A stretch of 64,000 bases of DNA from Corynebacterium propinquum DSM 44285 (GTDB lineage: Bacteria; Actinomycetota; Actinomycetes; Mycobacteriales; Mycobacteriaceae), in NCBI RefSeq assembly GCF_000375525.1, contig NZ_AQXC01000006.1, positions 62,001 to 126,000 of the forward strand, written 5' to 3'. Of the stretch, positions 17,281 to 32,989 are shown piece by piece; the stretch's first letter is position 1, and every line of letters begins with the position of its first letter. Below the pieces are notes generated by a model that ran no database searches, was not told where the DNA came from, and saw only the letters and a program-made list of their open reading frames with translations. Made by a program: the position numbers and the translations under genes.

Positions 17281-18855
17281 ATGCCGTATGTTCTACTAAC
17301 TCTGGCCGTCATCGCCGGGGCCGCAGCCGTATTTCTGTGGTACCTGGATTCGAAGCAGCGCCGTACCCAGCACCAGGATTCGCCTGCTGCCGTGGAGCCA
17401 GCGGAGCAGGAAGGCCGCACCACTACTGGTGCTGCGCTTGTCGACGATAATTTTTCTGACGAGCCCATTTCCGACGAGCCAGGCACTACGGAAGAACACG
17501 CTGAATGGTCCGCCCAAGCCAGCTATGGCGACGTGCCGATCCGGGGGCGAGTCCTAGATGATGAAGAACTCGCGACCGCGGAACAGCTGCCACAACATGA
17601 TCCACAACATGATGATGTGCTGGACGGCGAATCGGCCGCCGATGATGCACTGGACGGCGAACCGATCGCCGATGACGTGCTTGCTGACGATTACCGCGAC
17701 GAAACCGTCGAAACCGACGAAAGCGTCGGGGATATCGAGGAAGCCGACGATGCTGTCGACGCTGCCGATGCTTTAACCGACGATTCCGCGCTCCCTGAGC
17801 AAGAAACGGATGTAGAACAACGGCCTGAACTACGGCAAGAACCAGAATCAGATCCAGAACCAGAACAACAGCCTGAGCCCGCGCCCGAGCTAGAATCAGA
17901 ACCAGAACAACACCCAACCCCCGTCGCCAAGCCCGCCGGCCCACGCCGCGATTCCATCATCCCGGGTGCGCTGCGCCGGGAGCGTCGGCAGTGGGCAGAA
18001 AAGAACGGGTTCAGCTTTGCCAAGCACGACGATTACCTCGTCGATGAGTGGACCCGCGGTGCCGCTGCTGGCGGGGCCGCGCCGAAAGACATCGTGCAAG
18101 GTTCGGCCTATGGTCACGAGATGGTGTTGATGGATCTCGGCGGCGTGAACGTCATGGCCATGCGCACCGGGGCGGCGACTGAAATTGTCGTGGATTTCCG
18201 TCGCGCGGATCGTGACCAGCGCACTGACCGCACTACCGACGAAGCGGGCTTTGATGACCTGCTGGAGGTCGGACACATCGGAGATTTCACGGCGTATGCC
18301 ACCGATGCCGCCGTCGCTAGCCGCATGATCGACGCCCGCGTGGTCACCGCCTGCGATAACCTGCCGGAGATCGTCACCGCGGTGTGGATCGAATCCGATT
18401 GGGTACTGGCGCAAACCGATAAAGGCTCTCATGCTGCGGACTGGGATGAGATGCTGGCCCCACTGGGACTGCTTGCCGACGCCGCCCGCGTGTTGCCCCC
18501 ACGATCGATGGCAAAACAAATTTTAAAATTCGACGGGGCGGATCCCACCCGGATGATGGGTCCGAAACAGCCCCCGGTCTTCGAGAATAATCAGCCGCTG
18601 CGTGTCGTCCCGGACCCGCAGGATCATCCGCCGGTGCAACGCCCCAGCGAACCCGTGGAACTGCCAACTCGCAGCAAAGCCGATGCCCGGGGCTACTTGG
18701 AACCATACGCGTTGGGTGTCGACGAAGTAGATGCCATTGCCGACGGCGTCGACAAGCCAGATGAGAGTGGCAAACGGAAACACCCGCACGTGAAACGCGA
18801 CCTGTCTGCCGGGCCGTCGATTTTTGGTGATGACTACAGTGGTAGCCATGACTGA
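17281..18855 (+). CDS. Membrane-anchored acidic protein of unknown function
   Basis: A 524-residue protein. Residues 3-20 are a single N-terminal TM segment. Residues 35-220 are very acidic and repetitive: three copies of ADD-x-LDGE-like units near 115-140 and a Pro/Glu-rich run near 185-215. Residues 225-520 form a conserved globular domain with many Trp/Asp residues (KNGFSFAKHDDYLVDEW). I know no function; orthologues are hypothetical corynebacterial proteins beside pyrE. Its last codons overlap the pyrE start by 8 bp, so they are coupled. It appears leaderless (TAAACT, 6 bp before ATG). An 11-mer lies at 18471. Confidence 0.75.
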   Translation: MPYVLLTLAVIAGAAAVFLWYLDSKQRRTQHQDSPAAVEPAEQEGRTTTGAALVDDNFSDEPISDEPGTTEEHAEWSAQASYGDVPIRGRVLDDEELATAEQLPQHDPQHDDVLDGESAADDALDGEPIADDVLADDYRDETVETDESVGDIEEADDAVDAADALTDDSALPEQETDVEQRPELRQEPESDPEPEQQPEPAPELESEPEQHPTPVAKPAGPRRDSIIPGALRRERRQWAEKNGFSFAKHDDYLVDEWTRGAAAGGAAPKDIVQGSAYGHEMVLMDLGGVNVMAMRTGAATEIVVDFRRADRDQRTDRTTDEAGFDDLLEVGHIGDFTAYATDAAVASRMIDARVVTACDNLPEIVTAVWIESDWVLAQTDKGSHAADWDEMLAPLGLLADAARVLPPRSMAKQILKFDGADPTRMMGPKQPPVFENNQPLRVVPDPQDHPPVQRPSEPVELPTRSKADARGYLEPYALGVDEVDAIADGVDKPDESGKRKHPHVKRDLSAGPSIFGDDYSGSHD

Positions 18856-19390
18856 GAAAACCCAAGACCTGTCCCGCCTGGCCGAACTCGTTCGTGAGCT
18901 TGCCGTTGTTCACGGGCGCGTAACCTTGTCATCCGGCAAAGAGGCCGATTACTACGTGGATCTGCGCCGCGCGACGCTGCACCATGAGGCCTCCCGCCTG
19001 ATTGGTTCGTTGCTGCGTGAAAAAACCGCGGACTGGGACTACGTTGCCGCTGGTGGCCTGACCTTGGGTGCGGACCCGGTGGCCACCTCGATCATGCATG
19101 CCGACGGCCGCCCGATCGATTCATTCGTGGTGCGGAAAGAAGCGAAAAAACACGGTATGCAGCGCCGCATCGAAGGCGTGAATGTCGAGGGCCAGAAAGT
19201 TCTGGTTGTGGAAGATACCACCACCACGGGTAATTCCCCGTTGACTGCTGTTGCTGCGCTGCGTGAAGCTGGCGCGGACGTCGTTGGCGTAGCCACCGTC
19301 GTGGACCGCGCTACCGGTGCCGCCGATGCCATCCGCGCCGAAGGCCTGGAATATCGCAGCCTGTTGGGCTTGGATGACCTGGGTCTGTAA
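18848..19390 (+). CDS. pyrE: Orotate phosphoribosyltransferase
   Basis: A 180-residue enzyme that joins orotate to PRPP to make OMP in pyrimidine synthesis. The PRPP loop is VLVVEDTTTTGNSPLTA, and RKEAKKHGMQRRIEG matches the flexible catalytic loop. I chose the ATG at 18848, inside the end of the upstream gene, rather than the in-frame ATG at 18824, because MTEKTQDLSRLAEL is the family N-terminus. The stop codon overlaps the next gene by one base. Confidence 0.95.
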   Translation: MTEKTQDLSRLAELVRELAVVHGRVTLSSGKEADYYVDLRRATLHHEASRLIGSLLREKTADWDYVAAGGLTLGADPVATSIMHADGRPIDSFVVRKEAKKHGMQRRIEGVNVEGQKVLVVEDTTTTGNSPLTAVAALREAGADVVGVATVVDRATGAADAIRAEGLEYRSLLGLDDLGL

Positions 19391-20079
19391 TGGCCGAGCG
19401 CGAAGCAACGAGCACCCCAGAGCGCGCTAGTTCGCCGGAGCATAAAGGCCCGACGGAATGGGCAGAAGGCCGGCATGGCGTCGGCCCGTGGGAAGGCCCG
19501 CTGCCGGATGATCCCCGCTTAGATCCGGAGCTGCTTGCCGAAGGCGACCGGCGCAACGTCGTCGATGCTTACCGGTATTGGAAGCGCGAGGCGATCATCA
19601 AAGATATCGATACTCGCCGGCATGAGCTGCATATCGCGATCGAGAATTTCGAAAACGATGCGAATATCGGCACGGTGGTGCGCACGGCAAATGCTTTTGC
19701 CGTGGACACGGTGCATATCGTCGGCAGGCGGCGCTGGAATCGCCGTGGCGCGATGGTCACCGACCGCTACCAGCATCTGCAGCACCACAGTGACGTCGCC
19801 ACGCTCATGGCCTGGGCAGCAGAAAATGATCTGACCGTCGTGGCCATCGATAACACGCCTGGGTGCGTGCCGCTGGAAACCGCCGAGTTGCCGCGGCGCT
19901 GTTTGCTGGTATTCGGCCAGGAAGGCCCTGGGGTGAGTGCGGAAACCAGCCAGGCGTCGGTGATGACGTGTTCGATCGCGCAGTTTGGTTCGACGCGTTC
20001 CATCAACGCCGGGGTGGCTGCTGGGATTGCGATGCACGCGTGGGTGCGGCAGCACGCGGATCTGGATCAGGCCTGGTAG
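19390..20079 (+). CDS. SpoU-family RNA 2'-O-methyltransferase
   Basis: A 229-residue SPOUT methyltransferase. After a 60-residue N-terminal extension, motif 1 reads NFENDANIGTVVRTANAF, motif 2 LVFGQEGPGVS and motif 3 FGSTRSINAGVAAGIAMHAW, which together form the knotted SAM site. The target (a tRNA or rRNA ribose) is not determined by the sequence. Its ATG shares one base with the pyrE stop codon, so it is co-translated with pyrE. Confidence 0.9.
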   Translation: MAEREATSTPERASSPEHKGPTEWAEGRHGVGPWEGPLPDDPRLDPELLAEGDRRNVVDAYRYWKREAIIKDIDTRRHELHIAIENFENDANIGTVVRTANAFAVDTVHIVGRRRWNRRGAMVTDRYQHLQHHSDVATLMAWAAENDLTVVAIDNTPGCVPLETAELPRRCLLVFGQEGPGVSAETSQASVMTCSIAQFGSTRSINAGVAAGIAMHAWVRQHADLDQAW

Positions 20080-20217
20080 GCGTGTCGGTGTCAGCGGGGC
20101 AGTGAAATCACTAGCGCATCACTATATATTCGTGATGTATGCTACAGATGATCGAATTTTCGGTAGTAGCGCCTAGTAATAGCCCCGTGAATAAGCCCAG
20201 TTAGTGATGGGATAATA

Positions 20218-21423
20218 GTGCAAGAAAAATGGTCCCACCGGGCGGATCTCGCAGAGACCGCCATTAACGACCGGCATGCCGGCCCAGTCTGGTCTGTGCC
20301 GGGCACCAACCTTGCCCGGGTGAGCTGGCCCGCGTTATTCAAAGAACGCCTATTTATCCATTGGCATTACTGGTGGCAGGCGCACTACCTGGACTGTCAG
20401 GTCGATGCCGCGCTGCGCCAGCCGACGAAAACCCGCAGCAAACGCATCGCGAATACCATGCGCGGGATCAAGCTGCGGCAGTTGCGCGGTCTGGAGCGCA
20501 ACAAATATTACGACGATAAGGCCTGGTTGGCACTGGCCTTCGGGCGCGTGGAAAAAGCGGACAAGTTGGGCACCCCGCCGCAGTTGAATGCTCTACGTAC
20601 CAATCTGCGCGCCGGGTTGGATACAACGCTTGGGGTAGCACCCTGGCGCGATAGCCGTTCGACGTTTTATAACGTGCCCACCAATGGCCCGGTGGCGATC
20701 ATGCTGGCGCGCACAGGGTATTGGAAAGAAGCCATCCACATCGTCGATTGGGTCTTTGACAACATGCAGAATGATGACGGGCTGATCATGGATGGGATGC
20801 GCATGCGGATGCACGGTCCGGAAATCGTGCGCGATATTCACCCGTATTGCCAGGGCGTGATGCTCGGAGCCAGCCTGGAAATTGCCCTCAAGCTGCGCGC
20901 GGAACACGGCATCCACAGCTTGGAAGATATTCAGTCGGTGCATGAGGCCGAGCGTGCCGACGAAGCCATGCCCTATATCAGCCGGATCCGTAGCTTGGTA
21001 CACGCGATTTCCCAGCACATGGCTACCCCGGCGGGCGTGATCGACTGGGACACCGGCGATGGCGATGGCGGTCTGTTCAAAGGTATTTTGCTGCGCTATC
21101 TTGCCGATGTCGCGGTGCGTTTGCCCGATGATTCCCCGGCGAACCGCGCTACCCGCAAGCTGGCGACGCGGCTGGTGCGGGCGTCGGCGGAATCGGTGTG
21201 GACCCACCGTTTGGAAGTCGACGGGCTGCCGGTTTTTGCCACGGACTGGACCAGTGATGCGCTGTTGCCGCACAACTTTGGGTTGGGGCCCATGTCGATC
21301 CGCGAGAAAGTCGGCGTTGTGCGCATCGCAGAACGAGATTTATCGGTGCAGTTATCTGGCTGGATGGCGTTAGAAGCGATGGCCCGGGTTGCCCTGGCGG
21401 AAGGCGATACGGCTGCAGGTTAG
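20218..21423 (+). CDS. Glycoside hydrolase family 76-like protein
   Basis: A 401-residue protein resembling GH76, the alpha-1,6-mannanase family, with alpha/alpha-barrel features such as YYDDKAWLALAFGR, which carries the Asp-Asp pair typical of the family, and WVFDNMQNDDGLIMDG. No signal peptide is seen, so it is probably cytoplasmic, perhaps acting on mannan intermediates. It starts with GTG at 20218 behind a weak GATGGGA. The 138-bp gap upstream has a short inverted repeat (ATCAC...GTGAT near 20117) and a -10-like TATGCT. Confidence 0.75.
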   Translation: MQEKWSHRADLAETAINDRHAGPVWSVPGTNLARVSWPALFKERLFIHWHYWWQAHYLDCQVDAALRQPTKTRSKRIANTMRGIKLRQLRGLERNKYYDDKAWLALAFGRVEKADKLGTPPQLNALRTNLRAGLDTTLGVAPWRDSRSTFYNVPTNGPVAIMLARTGYWKEAIHIVDWVFDNMQNDDGLIMDGMRMRMHGPEIVRDIHPYCQGVMLGASLEIALKLRAEHGIHSLEDIQSVHEAERADEAMPYISRIRSLVHAISQHMATPAGVIDWDTGDGDGGLFKGILLRYLADVAVRLPDDSPANRATRKLATRLVRASAESVWTHRLEVDGLPVFATDWTSDALLPHNFGLGPMSIREKVGVVRIAERDLSVQLSGWMALEAMARVALAEGDTAAG

Positions 21424-21481
21424 CGTTGACTCAGGCATAATTGGTCTTCGAGACTGCAGATCCAACGTTGGAGGATGTTTT

Positions 21482-22516
21482 ATGCCTATCGCTACCCCTG
21501 AGGTTTATAACGAGATGCTCGACCGCGCGAAGAAGGAGCAATTCGCTTTTCCCGCGATCAACTGCACTTCTTCCGAGACCATCAACGCTGCACTACAGGG
21601 GTTTGCAGAGGCCGAGTCCGACGGCATCATCCAGTTTTCTCTCGGTGGTGCGGAATTCGGTTCCGGCCAGGCCGTGAAGAACAAAGTTGCTGGCGCGAAG
21701 GCCTTGGCTGCGTTCGCTCATGAGGCTGCCTCGCACTACGGCGTGAATATCGCGCTGCACACGGACCACTGCCAGAAAGAGCGGCTGGATGAATTCGTGC
21801 GCCCGCTGTTGCAGATTTCCCGCGAGCGCGTCGACGCTGGTCAGCTGCCGCTGTTCCAGTCCCACATGTGGGACGGATCCGCCATCCCGATTGATGAGAA
21901 CCTGGAGATCGCCCAGGAGCTGCTGGCACAGTCGCGCGCAGCGAATATCATTCTCGAGGTGGAAATCGGCGTCGTCGGCGGTGAAGAAGACGGCGTGGAA
22001 GCCAAGGCGGGCGCTAACCTGTACACCACCCCGGAGGATTTTGAAAAGACCGTCGACGCGCTAGGCACTGGTGAAAACGGCCGTTACCTGTTGGCCGCCA
22101 CCTTCGGCAACGTGCACGGCGTCTACAAGCCCGGCAACGTGAAGCTGCGCCCAGAGGTATTGGACGAAGGCCAGAAGGTCGCCACGAAGAAGCTGGGGCT
22201 TGCCGACGGCTCCCAGCCCTTCGATTATGTCTTCCATGGCGGTTCCGGCTCGGAGGCTTCCAAGATCGAAGAATCCCTGCGTTATGGCGTGATCAAGATG
22301 AATATTGACACCGATACGCAATATGCCTTCACCAACCCGGTCGCGCGCCACATGTTCAGCAATTACGACGGCGTGTTCAAGATTGATGGCGAAGTGGGCA
22401 ACAAGAAGGTATACGATCCACGCTCCTACCTGAAGAAGGCAGAGCGCTCCATGGCTGATCGCGTCATTGAATCTTGCCAGGTGCTGCGCTCTGCGGGGCA
22501 GACCACCGCGCGTTAA
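21482..22516 (+). CDS. fda: Class II fructose-bisphosphate aldolase
   Basis: A 344-residue zinc-dependent aldolase of glycolysis and gluconeogenesis. The zinc-binding ALHTDHCQKE, the acidic segment EVEIGVVGGEEDG and the phosphate loop VFHGGSGS are all present. The ATG at 21482 follows GGAGG at 21471; a longer in-frame start at 21389 is rejected because it would run into the previous gene and lacks a ribosome site. An over-represented 11-mer at 22198 encodes Leu-Ala-Asp. Confidence 0.97.
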   Translation: MPIATPEVYNEMLDRAKKEQFAFPAINCTSSETINAALQGFAEAESDGIIQFSLGGAEFGSGQAVKNKVAGAKALAAFAHEAASHYGVNIALHTDHCQKERLDEFVRPLLQISRERVDAGQLPLFQSHMWDGSAIPIDENLEIAQELLAQSRAANIILEVEIGVVGGEEDGVEAKAGANLYTTPEDFEKTVDALGTGENGRYLLAATFGNVHGVYKPGNVKLRPEVLDEGQKVATKKLGLADGSQPFDYVFHGGSGSEASKIEESLRYGVIKMNIDTDTQYAFTNPVARHMFSNYDGVFKIDGEVGNKKVYDPRSYLKKAERSMADRVIESCQVLRSAGQTTAR

Positions 22517-22554
22517 GCTGCGCTTTTCGCATTTCTCAGGTAGTCACGGCGCCT

Positions 22555-23784
22555 ATGGCAACTAACAGGATCTCCACCCGCGAACGGCTGCGGCATTTAG
22601 ACTATTCGCTGACTTCGCGCCTGCAACGCGTGCGCAAACGTTTCATCTTCATTGTGCAAGCGGCGTTCGGCGCAGGTTTGGCGTTTTGGGTTGCGCAGAC
22701 GTTTTTCGGGCACGCGGTCCCATTTTTTGCGCCGATTTCCGTGGTGGTGGTACTCGGTATTTCCGGTGGCAATCGCCTGAACAAAGCCGTGGAGATGTCG
22801 GTCGCTGGTGTCGTGGGCGTGGGCGTGGGCCAGTTATTGGTGCATACCCTGGGCACCGGTGACTGGCAGATTGCCGCCGGGGTGGCGATCTCATTGACGG
22901 TGGCGGCGTTTTTATCGAAATCTCTGCTGGTCAGCAACCAGGTGGCCATCGGTGCGATCCTGATCGCCACGATCATGCCGCAAGGCGGCGGCACTGAACG
23001 CATCATCGACGCAGCTATCGGCTCGGTGATCGGAATCATTTCCATCGCGTTGATCCCCAACTCAGCGCTGCGGGATGCCCGGCATGAAATCGCCAAGGTG
23101 CTTTCTGTTGCCTCTTCGGTGCTGCACGATGTGGCAGAAGGCGCGGAAGCAGGGGATTCGGAACGTATCGAAGACGCGCTCCAGCAGGTCCGCGGCACGC
23201 AATCAAATATTGACCACATGCTAGAAGCCACGGCTTCTGGCCGTGAAATCGCGGGGGTGTCACCGTTTCGGTGGGGCTCACGCAAACACTTACGTTCCAT
23301 CGAGCGCATCCTCACACCCGTCGACAACGCCACCCGTAACGTGCGTGTGTTGGCCCGGCGCTGCATGGTCTTGAGCGTCGACGGGGACAAAATCACCCCG
23401 AGGTTGATCAATATCATCGATGAGTTGGCAGAGATCGCGCTGGAGCTGTCGCAAATTTATGAAACCAGCGCGCGCGTGAGCCAAGCCCACGAGATCCCGG
23501 GCATCGTCAACCGTTTGCGCATTATTGGTGCGCGGACGGATCTTTCTGTGATTAGTGACGATCCCGTGCTTTCGGAATACGCCATCCTGTCGCAAGTGCG
23601 TTTTTTGACCGTGGACCTGCTGATGGTCTCTGGTATGTCTCGGGAGTCTGCCGCCGCGGTGCTGGCACCGACCTCGTCGACGCCGGCTTATCCGCCGGAA
23701 GTCTGGGAGATTGAGGATATCCAGGACAATGCGCACAACGCGGCGGATCGTTACGACGAATCCGAGGGCTCACACAAGGAGTAG
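22555..23784 (+). CDS. FUSC-type (aromatic acid exporter-like) membrane protein
   Basis: A 409-residue protein. Residues 25-165 hold about six TM segments (FIFIVQAAFGAGLAFWVAQT, FFAPISVVVVLGISGG and others). The C-terminal half is a soluble helical domain. The layout fits FUSC/DUF939 proteins, which include aromatic acid exporters. The substrate is unknown. I set the start at ATG 22555, 38 bp after fda; the longer form from 22474 would overlap fda. Confidence 0.75.
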   Translation: MATNRISTRERLRHLDYSLTSRLQRVRKRFIFIVQAAFGAGLAFWVAQTFFGHAVPFFAPISVVVVLGISGGNRLNKAVEMSVAGVVGVGVGQLLVHTLGTGDWQIAAGVAISLTVAAFLSKSLLVSNQVAIGAILIATIMPQGGGTERIIDAAIGSVIGIISIALIPNSALRDARHEIAKVLSVASSVLHDVAEGAEAGDSERIEDALQQVRGTQSNIDHMLEATASGREIAGVSPFRWGSRKHLRSIERILTPVDNATRNVRVLARRCMVLSVDGDKITPRLINIIDELAEIALELSQIYETSARVSQAHEIPGIVNRLRIIGARTDLSVISDDPVLSEYAILSQVRFLTVDLLMVSGMSRESAAAVLAPTSSTPAYPPEVWEIEDIQDNAHNAADRYDESEGSHKE

Positions 23785-23814
23785 GGTGTGCAGCGCGTGC
23801 AGCGTGCCCGGAAC

Positions 23815-24744
23815 TCATGGCCGGATGATTTGTAGATCCCGCAGGTGCCGGTAAAAAGTCACACGCTTTTGCGGGCGTGGGCTACGTACCCCGTCGACGT
23901 GCACCGCCATTTCTGGGCCGCCGGCTTGCACCGCGCGTCCGGTGACCAGCGTGCTGGGATCCAGCTTGCCGACGTTGGCGTCGGCGTCTTGGGTGGTGCC
24001 TTTGTTCTTGCGCCAACGAGCAAAAAGGCCGCGCGGTTTTTCTTGCGCGGTGTGCGCTGCCGCAGCGATGCCCGGTGCGCTCAGCATCGGAACCAAGCGC
24101 GCACCAAAAGCCGTGGCACCGCCGCTGCCAGCGCTACTGCCGTCGGCAAGTCCCCGCGCATCCTGCTGTACTAAGGTGGCGTCGTCGACAATGATTTCGC
24201 CGGTCATTGCCCCGCCATCCCATTGGGTGATGGTGGCTGAACCAGCTACGGCCTGCCCGGCGTCGTTGCGGATCAGCGGGACGGGTTTGACCTCGCCGGT
24301 CAGCGCCAGCTTGAGTGCGGCGGCTGGATCAGTGGGAAGGGACCAATTTCGCGCGGCGGTACTTTCGTCATCGCGTGCAGCATCTGTGACCGGGACGAAC
24401 CCGATCTGTGGCCACAAGGCATCCGCCCGCATCAACCGGGTGAGTACCGCCGACAAGGCAGCATCCGAACCAAGCACGATGATCCGCAGCGGCATCACCG
24501 GCTGTTGCGGCGCCAGTTGCGGGGCAGCCTGGTGCTCGACGCGCGGCTGCGCTTGGATTTCTTCCAGCGAAGGAGTCGGATCAACCGGCAGCAATTCCGT
24601 GGTGTGATCGGATAAAAATTTCAGATCGCCCCGAGCTGGCACAGCAGGCAGCGAAAAAATTTCCACACCGGCAGAACGATGCAAGGTGGCGGGCAAAACT
24701 AGCTCGGCTGCGGCCTGCCCGCAGCGCAGAATCAGCACACGCAT
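23815..24744 (-). CDS. Conserved hypothetical protein beside purA
   Basis: A 309-residue soluble protein that I do not recognise. It begins MRVLILRCGQAAAELVLPAT, has a central stretch LRIIVLGSDAALSAVLTRLM suggestive of an alpha/beta core, and a basic segment GLFARWRKNKG followed by a conserved-looking C-terminus (RVTFYRHLRDLQIIRP). The ATG at 24744 is preferred over an upstream one at 24768. It is divergent from purA with an 107-bp gap. Two over-represented words lie inside (23964, 24141) in opposite orientations. Confidence 0.65.
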   Translation of the reverse strand: MRVLILRCGQAAAELVLPATLHRSAGVEIFSLPAVPARGDLKFLSDHTTELLPVDPTPSLEEIQAQPRVEHQAAPQLAPQQPVMPLRIIVLGSDAALSAVLTRLMRADALWPQIGFVPVTDAARDDESTAARNWSLPTDPAAALKLALTGEVKPVPLIRNDAGQAVAGSATITQWDGGAMTGEIIVDDATLVQQDARGLADGSSAGSGGATAFGARLVPMLSAPGIAAAAHTAQEKPRGLFARWRKNKGTTQDADANVGKLDPSTLVTGRAVQAGGPEMAVHVDGVRSPRPQKRVTFYRHLRDLQIIRP

Positions 24745-24851
24745 GCCAAGAATCGTATCTGACGACACAAAAAATTATCGCAGGTGGGGCAATACCTAGT
24801 AGGCTATGAGGCTGATCAAACTACTGACCGCAGGGAAGTGATGAGGTAGGT

Positions 24852-26144
24852 ATGGCAGCGATCGTCATCGTCGGCGCCCAATGGGGCGACGAAGGCAAAG
24901 GTAAAGCCACAGACATTTTGGGCGGCCAGGTGGATTACGTCGTCAAGCCCAACGGCGGCAACAACGCCGGCCACACCGTCGTCGTTGGCGGTGAGAAATA
25001 CGAGCTCAAACTGCTCCCGGCGGGTATTTTGTCGGAAAACGCCACCCCGGTGCTGGGCAATGGCGTCGTTATCAACCTGGAAGCGCTGTTTGCAGAGATT
25101 GACGGCCTGGAAGCCCGTGGTGCGAATGCCTCGCGGCTGAAGATTTCCGCCAACGCGCACCTGGTTGCTCCGTACCACCAGACACTCGACCGGGTGCAGG
25201 AACGCTTTTTGGGCAAGCGCGCGATCGGCACCACCGGCCGCGGTATTGGCCCGACGTACCAGGACAAAGTCGCTCGCGTCGGCATCCGCGTGCAGGATAT
25301 TTTTGATGAGTCCATCCTGCGGCAAAAAGTGGAATCGGCACTGGATGTGAAAAACCAGATGCTGGTGAAGATGTACAACCGCAAAGCTATCGAAGCCGAC
25401 GAGGTTGTCGACTACTTCCTGTCCTACGCGGAGCGGCTACGCCCGATGGTCATTGATGCCGAGCGCGAACTCAATGAGGCACTTACAGCCGGTAAGCACA
25501 TCCTGATGGAAGGCGGCCAGGCTACCATGCTGGACGTCGACCACGGCACCTACCCGTTTGTGACCTCGTCGAATCCTTCGGCAGGTGGCGCGTGCGTCGG
25601 CTCCGGTATTGGCCCGACCCGCATTGCTACTTCCCTGGGCATCATCAAGGCGTATACCACCCGCGTCGGCGCGGGCCCATTCCCGACGGAACTTTTCGAC
25701 GAATGGGGCAACTACCTGCAGGAAACCGGCGGTGAGGTCGGCGTGAACACTGGCCGACGCCGCCGCTGCGGTTGGTATGATTCCGTGATCGCGCGCTATG
25801 CCAGCCGCGTTAATGGTTTCACCGATTACTTCCTCACCAAACTTGACGTACTCACCGGTATCGGGGAGATCCCGATCTGCGTGGCCTACGATGTTGATGG
25901 CGTCCGCCACGATGAGATGCCGGTCTCGCAGTCCGAAGTACACCACGCCACACCGATCTACGAAAAGATGCCGGCGTGGGACGAAGACATCACCGGTTGC
26001 TCCACCTTTGAAGAGCTGCCGCAACGCGCGCAAGATTATGTGCTGCGCCTGGAAGAACTCTCTGGAACGCGCATGTCGTATATCGGCGTCGGCCCGTCAC
26101 GTGAGCAAACCATCGTGCGCCACGACGTGCTGGCGGGAAAATAG
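24852..26144 (+). CDS. purA: Adenylosuccinate synthetase
   Basis: A 430-residue GTP-dependent enzyme that converts IMP and aspartate to adenylosuccinate, the first step to AMP. The diagnostic P-loop [14 protein letters not shown] is at residues 8-21. IMP-binding segments [14 protein letters not shown] and GPFPTE are present, as is the GTP-binding GPSREQTI near the C-terminus. Ribosome site GAGGTAGGT. A -10-like TAGGCT lies near 24800. It stands 6 bp before purT. Confidence 0.97.
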   Translation: MAAIVIVGAQWGDEGKGKATDILGGQVDYVVKPNGGNNAGHTVVVGGEKYELKLLPAGILSENATPVLGNGVVINLEALFAEIDGLEARGANASRLKISANAHLVAPYHQTLDRVQERFLGKRAIGTTGRGIGPTYQDKVARVGIRVQDIFDESILRQKVESALDVKNQMLVKMYNRKAIEADEVVDYFLSYAERLRPMVIDAERELNEALTAGKHILMEGGQATMLDVDHGTYPFVTSSNPSAGGACVGSGIGPTRIATSLGIIKAYTTRVGAGPFPTELFDEWGNYLQETGGEVGVNTGRRRRCGWYDSVIARYASRVNGFTDYFLTKLDVLTGIGEIPICVAYDVDGVRHDEMPVSQSEVHHATPIYEKMPAWDEDITGCSTFEELPQRAQDYVLRLEELSGTRMSYIGVGPSREQTIVRHDVLAGK

Positions 26145-26150
26145 GCTGTC

Positions 26151-31319
<5,169 letters not shown>

Positions 31320-31323
<4 letters not shown>

Positions 31324-32939
31324 AGGTATTCCACCATCCTTGGCCGAATACCGAGCCAGATTGCCAGCACCGACAGCAAGGACAACAGGCTGACGGCGGC
31401 AGCGACCAAGTTCAGCGCGGCCAAACTTTCGCTTAAATACGAGCGCATGGAATCACGCGCGTTTGCGATTAACGTAGCCAAGGCGGCATCGAGTTTTTCG
31501 AAGGCGGCAGCTGAACTCATTGTTTGGTTGGTGCCGGAGCCTGCTGTACCAGTGCTGTCAGCGCCAGAACCCTGCGCACCCATCGTGGAATCCGTCGCCA
31601 AGGCCAAGGCCTGTTCATAATTACCGGAATCGAGCGCGCGCAGCAGGTGCGCTTTGGCCTCATCCCATTCTTGCAAAGCGGTGCGGGCCTCGTCGATGGT
31701 GGATAAGTCCGTGGCGTCGGCAGATGCCTTGTCAGCAGATCCCTCGTCAGCGGATGTTTCGGCTGCGGTCCGCAACGCAGAAGAATTGCTGTAATCATCC
31801 AAGGCGGCAGAAATATGCTTGTTGGTGGAAGAAAACTCCAACGACGGGTTGTAATTTGTGCGGCGCTGCACCAATGCCAAAATTTCCTCGGTGCGGGTGC
31901 GCTGGGCATCAATGCGGGCCTGGGTCAGCGAATCCCATGGGGTGGAAGCCTCAGTAAAACCGCGGCTGCCTAAATGCCAGGTGTACACATTCGTGCCGGA
32001 CACCCACAGCAGCGCTACCACCATCATCACGGTCGCGGCGGCGAAACCGCGGTTCAAACGTCGCCTACTGATACGCCATAGCCAATACTGTGCGAGCCCC
32101 AAAAACATCAGGGCGGCGACCAGCCCGGATAACGGCACCCACTGCGGACGGGTGAGCTGATCTTGCTGCTCAGAAACATTGTTGCTGGACAGTCGGAACA
32201 ACGAAGCTGCCGCGGGTAGGATCTCATCGCGCATCATCGCCGAGGCATTCGACATATATGCAGCACCGACGGCATTGCCAGCACGGTTATTGGTGCGCGC
32301 GGCTTCCACCAACCCGGTGTAGACCGGCAGTTGGCGTTGGATCTGCACGGCCAGTTGGCGGAGGTATTCTTCGTCGTCGTCAGAATCCAGCACGGCCGAG
32401 GTGGCTTCGGCGGCGGCAGAATCAATCGCGCCTAGGTATTGTTCGCGGGTGTTTTCTGGCTCCACGCCAGCCTGCACGAACCCGGTGGTAGCGATGGTAT
32501 CTGCCAGCGAGAGCGACATGTACAACTTGTGCGCCGAATTGCTCATGGGTTCGGTGGACGTCAACAAATGGTTGAGTTCAGTTTGCCGATTAGACACGGA
32601 ATTGGCCATAGACAAACCCGCGGCCAGCAGCGCTGCGGTGAGCACAATCATGCCGACGACCATTTTGCCCGGGGTGGTGCCAAAAAAGCCGAAGACGCGG
32701 GTGATGATCTGCGTGGAACCCGAAAATGAGGAGCGGAAAAAGCGCCGAATGAATGACATACCGGGCGCGTCGGTGGTTTCGGCTTCATCGAGCCAGTGAT
32801 CTTGGGCATGCGCCGGGACGGATTCGACGCGCAGCGACGGACCAGCAGAGGGGCGGGCGAAATGTGCCGAGACCTCATCTTCTGAGTCATCTACATCGAC
32901 GGGGCGATCGAGGCTCGTCGCAGGCCTGTGACCGTTCAT
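31320..32939 (-). CDS. glnX: GlnX, four-TM sensor membrane protein
   Basis: A 539-residue membrane protein with TM helices near 92-112, 270-290, 300-322 and 510-532, and two extracytoplasmic helical regions resembling bacterial sensor domains. An acidic cytoplasmic N-terminus (1-85) could face PknG. In C. glutamicum and mycobacteria GlnX links GlnH to PknG. It is the first gene of the coupled operon glnX-glnH-pknG. A -10-like TAGTCT lies about 8 bp upstream on the minus strand, which suggests a leaderless message. Confidence 0.87.
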
Positions 32940-32989
32940 TACCCTAGACTAACGCACACTATGTGCGCTGGGCTACTAAAATAGGCGGC